DNA from: DATFDN01 sp963756545
GTDB lineage: Bacteria > Pseudomonadota > Alphaproteobacteria > Acetobacterales > Acetobacteraceae
NCBI GenBank assembly: GCA_963756545.1
Contig: CAVWNY010000006.1
Location: 7,854-71,853 of the forward strand
Direction: 5' to 3'
Length of the DNA stretch: 64,000 nt
Below are positions 60,162 to 64,000 of the stretch, one piece after another (within the stretch, counting starts at the first letter, position 1; each line of letters opens with the position of its first letter). The notes below the pieces were generated by a model, which was not told where the DNA came from, did not search any database, and was given only the letters and a program-made list of their open reading frames with translations. The position numbers and the translations under genes were made by a program.

Positions 60162-60587
60162 TCAGTCCGGGGCCAGCGCGCCCCAGCTTGTCACGCGGAC
60201 GACGCGGAGCGCGATGACGGGCAGCGGCGCCAGGTTCATGCCTGCGTATTGCGGGTAGCGGGCACGCAGAAGGGCCTGGGCCTGAGCGTGCTCAGGCCCT
60301 TCGCGAAGGATCTCGGCGTTGCCGCGCAGCATGACCCAGCCGAGCCGGGTCCAGTCCTCGTCGTAACGATCGACCACGACCGCGGCTTGCGGGTTCTCGG
60401 CGATGTTGCGCAGGCGCTTGAGGGGAATGTCGGTGCGCTTCGGCTTTTGGTCGACGGTGATGTAGACGACGCTCTCGCCCAGCGCGTAACAGATCGGAAG
60501 CACGAGCGGCGCGCCGTGCCGGTCGGCGGTGGCCAAATGGCCGACGCGGCGGGCGGCGAGAAAACAGCGCTCGAGAGCAGGTATCAT
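60162..60587 (-). CDS. PPOX-class pyridoxamine-phosphate-oxidase-fold protein
   Basis: 141 aa. RRVGHLATADRHGAPLVLPI, VYITVDQKPKRTDIPLKRLR, IAENPQAAVVVDRYDEDW and GWVMLRGNAEIL fit the split-barrel PPOX family with predicted F420- or FMN-dependent reductase activity. Complete length for the family. Confidence 0.85.
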   Translation of the reverse strand: MIPALERCFLAARRVGHLATADRHGAPLVLPICYALGESVVYITVDQKPKRTDIPLKRLRNIAENPQAAVVVDRYDEDWTRLGWVMLRGNAEILREGPEHAQAQALLRARYPQYAGMNLAPLPVIALRVVRVTSWGALAPD

Positions 60588-60670
60588 GACCCGCTGAGGG
60601 GATGAATTGCAGAACCGGATCCTGAGAAATTGCGGATAGTTCTACAAGCCCAGGACATGCCCTTGAAGAT

Positions 60671-60689
60671 AAAGTATCTGTAATACTTT
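60671..60689. promoter_or_regulatory. AT-rich inverted repeat upstream of the methyltransferase
   Basis: AAAGTAT (60671-60677) and ATACTTT (60683-60689) are perfect arms with a 5-bp spacer, 60 bp before the methyltransferase start. Operator-like; the partner protein is unknown. Confidence 0.4.
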
Positions 60690-60748
60690 TGGGCTGGTAC
60701 TCATTGGCGGGATAGATTCTAGTGCCCCAGCATCTCAGCGAGGGCGCG

Positions 60749-61408
60749 ATGGACTGGCAACAGAGGATCGACAACTACGGGCAGCAGACCGGCTTTCCTC
60801 GCAGTCTGTTCATCGCTGACGATGGCCGCGTGGTCGGCACATGGATCATGGGAAACGACTACCGCGTAAAATCCACCTATTATGGCGGCTATCCGGCCGG
60901 ATATCTGCGGCGCGTAAGCGCCTTGTTCCCTGACCGTCGTCGCGTTCTGCACGTCTTCTCTGGCAAAGTAGATCTCAGCGCCATGGCGGGAGACACGGTG
61001 GACTGCAATCCCGCGCTAAACCCGACGTGGATTGCTGACGCTCACGATCTGAGCGCGGTGCCGCTTGAACAGTATGACCTTGTGCTGGCCGATCCGCCAT
61101 ACAGCGTCGAGGACGCGGAACGATACCAGACCACGATGGTCAAAAGGAACGTCGTGCTGCGCTCGCTGGCGACGGGGATGATGCCCGGAGCCAGAGTCGT
61201 GTGGCTCGATCAGGTGCTACCCATGTATCGCAAAGACCAATGGACCATCGAGGCCATAATCGGCATGGTGAAGTCGACAAATCATCGGTTTCGCGTGACC
61301 ACGGTGTTCCGGCGGTTGGAAGCTGAACTAAAAGCCCAGCAGTTCTCCGAGCGAGCGAATAGACGCTCTCCGCAACTGAATCACTGGCAAGCCAGGCACT
61401 CTTCATAA
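60749..61408 (+). CDS. DPPY-type (DNA?) adenine/cytosine-N4 methyltransferase-like protein
   Basis: 219 aa from ATG 60749 with GAGG upstream; a GTG 60722 is less likely. VLHVFSGKVDL resembles SAM motif I and YDLVLADPPYSVEDAERYQT holds the DPPY catalytic motif of N6-adenine/N4-cytosine methylases. No target-recognition domain is obvious. DNA is clearly less GC-rich than the flanks, as in a prophage or mobile remnant. Overlaps the nrdA end by 28 bp, tail to tail. Confidence 0.72.
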   Translation: MDWQQRIDNYGQQTGFPRSLFIADDGRVVGTWIMGNDYRVKSTYYGGYPAGYLRRVSALFPDRRRVLHVFSGKVDLSAMAGDTVDCNPALNPTWIADAHDLSAVPLEQYDLVLADPPYSVEDAERYQTTMVKRNVVLRSLATGMMPGARVVWLDQVLPMYRKDQWTIEAIIGMVKSTNHRFRVTTVFRRLEAELKAQQFSERANRRSPQLNHWQARHSS

Positions 61409-63247
61409 TCCGTCCCCGTCCGCGTCCGTGCCGGCGGCATCACCAACGGCAACGTCGCGTCCTCGTTGGCCGCGGTCATTCCCGTGAACGCGACCGGCCG
61501 GACCGCCTTCTCGCTTACCGCGTCGGCGCGCTGGATCGACAGGCTGCGGCAGTAGTAGAGCGACTTCACCCCCCGCTTCCACGCCAGCATGTGAATCTGG
61601 TGGAGATCGCGCTTGTGGACGTTGGCGGGCAGGAAGATGTTCACGGACTGGCTCTGGCAGATGAAGGGTGTGCGGTCGGCCGCGTGCTCCACCACCCAGC
61701 GCTGGTCGAGCTCGAAGGCGGTCTTGAACACCGCCTTCTCGTGATCGGTCAGGAAGTCCAGATCCACCACGCTGCCCTTGTTCAGCGTGATCCGCGACCA
61801 GACCTCGTCGTTGTCCATCCCCTTCTGCGCGAGCAGGATCTGGAGATGGCGGTTTCGCACCGTGAAGCTCCCGGAAAGCGTCTTCTGGAGAAAGACGTTC
61901 GCGGCGATCGGCTCGATCCCGGGGCTCGCGTTGCCGGCGATGATCGAGATCGAGGCGGTCGGCGCGATCGACATCTTGTGGGAGAACCGCTCCATGATGC
62001 CGTATTCGGCGGCATCGGGGCAGGCGCCGCGCTCCTCGGCGAGCATCCGCGAGGCATTGTCGGCCTGTTCGCGGATGTGACGGAACATGCGCTTGTTCCA
62101 GACCTTGGCGATGACGCTCTCGAACGGCACCATCTGCGATTGCAGGAAGGAGTGGAACCCCATCACGCCCAGCCCGACGCTGCGTTCACGCATCGCCGCG
62201 TAGCGCGCGCGCTCCATCCCCGGCGGTGCGTGATCGATGAAATCCTGCAGCACGTTGTCGAGGAAACGCATGACATCCTCGATGAAGGTCGGATGCCGCT
62301 CCCAGTCGAACCACGCCTCCAGGTTGAGCGAGGCGAGGCAGCAGACAGCGGTGCGCTGCTGGCCGTGGTGATCGACGCCCGTGGGCAGAGTGATCTCGCT
62401 GCACAGGTTCGACGTCTTCACCGTCAGCCCCGCCAGCTTGTGGTGTTCGGGCCGGGCGCGGTTCACATGATCCGCGAAAATCAGGTAGGGCTCGCCGGTC
62501 TCGATCCGCGCCGTCAGGATACGGACCCACAGCGCGCGGGCGGAGACGCGGCGGACGACCGCGCCGTCCTTCGGCGAGGTCAGCGGCCACGCCTCGTCGG
62601 CTTCCACGGCGCGCATGAAGGCGTCCGGGACCAGGATGCCGTGGTGCAGGTTCAGCGCCTTGCGGTTGGGATCGCCCCCCGTCGGGCGGCGCATTTCCAC
62701 GAACTCCTCGATCTCCGGATGTGTCACCGGCAGATAGACCGCGGCTGAGCCGCGCCGGAGCGAGCCTTGCGAGATCGCGAGGGTCAGGCTGTCCATCACG
62801 CGGATGAAGGGGATGACGCCCGAGGTCTTGCCGACCGCGCCCACGCGCTCGCCGATCGAGCGGAGGTTGCCCCAGTAGCTGCCGATGCCGCCGCCCTTGG
62901 AGGCCAGCCAGACATTCTCGTTCCACAGACCGACGATGCCATCGAGGCTGTCGGACGCTTCGTTCAGGAAGCAGGAGATCGGCAGCCCGCGATCGGTGCC
63001 GCCGTTCGACAGTACCCGGGGTCGCCGGCATGAACCACATCCGGCTCATGTAGTCGTAGATGCGCTGGGCGTGCCCGGCGTCGTCGCCGTAGCGCGAGGC
63101 AACGCGGGCGAACAAATCCTGGAAGTCTTCTCCCGGCATCAAATAGCGGTCGGACAGCGTCGCGCGGCCGAAATCGGTCAGCAAGGCATCCCGCGAGCGG
63201 TCAACCCGGACCTGATGATGGCCCCGCAACTGCACTGCATCGAGCAC
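61381..63247 (-). pseudogene. nrdA: Ribonucleotide reductase alpha subunit with a one-base frameshift
   Basis: GTG 63247 follows AGGAGG. Frame 1 reads DRYLMPGEDFQDLFARVASR, YDYMSRMWFMPATP and then goes out of frame; frame 2 resumes with VLSNGGTDRGLPISCFLNEA and runs through NLCSEITLPTG, ERSVGLGVMGFHSFLQ and the redox tail EECLACQ. An extra C (plus strand) in the CCC run at 63015-63017 accounts for it; 1867 bp is 3n+1. Corrected length would be about 621 aa, without an ATP-cone. Sequencing error is possible since nrdA is usually essential. Confidence 0.85.
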
Positions 63248-63307
63248 GTCCGTACCTCCTGGATTCGTCTGAGCCGCCCCATCTCGGTCCCGGATCGGCC
63301 GGCGGTC

Positions 63308-63355
63308 AAACTATATATAGCGCAGATGCCGCGGCCGGAACACCACATAGTGGCG
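63308..63355 (-). promoter_or_regulatory. Twin NrdR boxes upstream of nrdA
   Basis: Box 1 AAACTATATATAGCGC (63308-63323) has the perfect core CTATATATAG; box 2 ACACCACATAGTGGCG (63340-63355) is a weaker match. Centres are 32 bp apart, the three-turn spacing typical of paired NrdR boxes. Box 1 lies 61 bp before the GTG. The rest of 63248-63516 shows nothing else. Confidence 0.68.
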
Positions 63356-63516
63356 TCCTGTTGCGCGAGGGCCACGATTTTGACCGCTGTGATCCTACCG
63401 CCCGCGTGGAGGCTGGCCCAAGCGCGAACGGGCTCCGGACGGAAGTTCTCCCCATGTTCCACAAATGGAGCGAGGGATCGCCGAAGGAGGAGCGCGCGCG
63501 GGGCTGTGAACGCGCT

Positions 63517-64000
63517 TTAGAATGCGGGCAGCACATCGGCGGCGAACCGTTCCAGCGAGTCCGCCACGCTCGGGTGCGGCAGGGCGCCGAAGTTGACCTC
63601 GAACGTCAGGTAGGTCAGGCCGAACCGCTCGGACAGCATCGCCACCTTGTCGATGCATTCCTGCGGCCGGCCGATCACCGCGCGCGCGGCCTTCATCTGA
63701 TCCAGCGTGATCGTCTCGCGATTTTCGAAGAAGCCCTTCCAGTCCTTGTAGGCGATCGGGTCGCGGAACGCCTGCCGGCTCTCATCGGTGGCTTTGGTGA
63801 ACGCCTGATACCGCCGCAGCGCCGGGTCCGCGACCTCCGCGACCTCGGCTTTGGAGCCGGCGCAGAACATGTGGTAGACGGCCATGATCTGTTTCGCGCC
63901 CGGATCGTGTCCGCCGCGGGCGAGGCTGTCGCGATAGATGTCGAGCAACCGGAGTTGGTCGGCGGCATCGGGAAAGAAGAACGGCGCGACGAGCAGGTTG
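63517..64000 (-). CDS. LLM-class flavin-dependent oxidoreductase (partial, N-terminus off window)
   Basis: The visible C-terminal ~160 residues run from NLLVAPFFFPDAADQLRLLD to the stop. ALRRYQAFTKATDESRQAFR, AVIGRPQECIDKVAMLSERF and LTYLTFEVNFGALPHPSVAD match the C-terminal part of bacterial luciferase-like alkanal monooxygenases. 269 bp upstream-strand of nrdA's start region; not part of its operon by orientation spacing alone. Confidence 0.82.
   Translation of the reverse strand, partial: NLLVAPFFFPDAADQLRLLDIYRDSLARGGHDPGAKQIMAVYHMFCAGSKAEVAEVADPALRRYQAFTKATDESRQAFRDPIAYKDWKGFFENRETITLDQMKAARAVIGRPQECIDKVAMLSERFGLTYLTFEVNFGALPHPSVADSLERFAADVLPAF

Overview
The window is high-GC DNA, judged by eye at about two thirds G+C, with the gene density and codon bias of an alphaproteobacterium. 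The mix of families points to Acetobacterales/Rhodospirillales or a similar soil or plant-associated lineage: a C-P lyase operon, liv-type transporters, a two-domain cold-shock protein, GMC dehydrogenases with a Gad3-type subunit, and NrdA lacking an ATP-cone. That placement is inference. I saw no rRNA, tRNA or CRISPR.

Layout. (1) 1-1850: a minus-strand ArsR cassette (VOC protein, ArsR repressor, AHSA1 protein, BNR-repeat protein running off the edge) behind a large palindromic operator. (2) 1941-12548: phosphonate use. PhnF and a PhnM-like amidohydrolase are divergent from phnGHIJK-phnL-phnM-DUF1045, and a convergent phnN follows. Between phnK and phnL lies a roughly 480-bp duplicated leader. 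Each copy folds into three hairpins and the last one traps a Shine-Dalgarno/ATG. This is the most interesting unexplained signal in the window. (3) 12602-19071: gamma-glutamyltransferase-like protein, dodecin, oxaloacetate decarboxylase-like protein, a methyltransferase, a TPP enzyme and an Asp/Glu racemase-like protein.

(4) 19217-32824: amine/amino-acid uptake and catabolism. A complete liv ABC transporter runs straight into a D-amino-acid dehydrogenase-like gene, an EutA/maleate-isomerase-like gene, an orphan ectoine synthase (ectC), a FAD oxidoreductase, a COG0523 GTPase, an SDR and two tandem paralogous substrate-binding proteins. (5) 33203-36933: ligase-type DNA exonuclease, a DHA2 drug exporter and a luciferase-like oxidoreductase. 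(6) 36934-38700: an AT-richer island of small, partly decayed genes, including a frameshifted secreted peptide. (7) 38708-43264: pgk, gap and tkt in one minus-strand operon.

(8) 43371-54050: M20 amidase, a lipoprotein, stress-type small genes (acidic 90-aa protein, DUF6496, YciE/F ferritin-like, membrane-anchored SDR), then a tight five-gene operon: PoxB-like TPP enzyme, enolase-superfamily enzyme, integral membrane protein, Gad3-like subunit, GMC oxidoreductase. (9) 54074-59566: two-domain cold-shock protein and a minus-strand operon of AlgI-type O-acyltransferase, AlgX/J-like SGNH protein, oxalate-decarboxylase-type bicupin and a membrane-anchored DUF442 phosphatase. (10) 59970-64000: PPOX protein, a lower-GC DPPY methyltransferase, nrdA carrying a one-base frameshift behind twin NrdR boxes, and a partial luciferase-like gene.

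Many long open frames antisense to real genes are by-products of high GC and are not listed.
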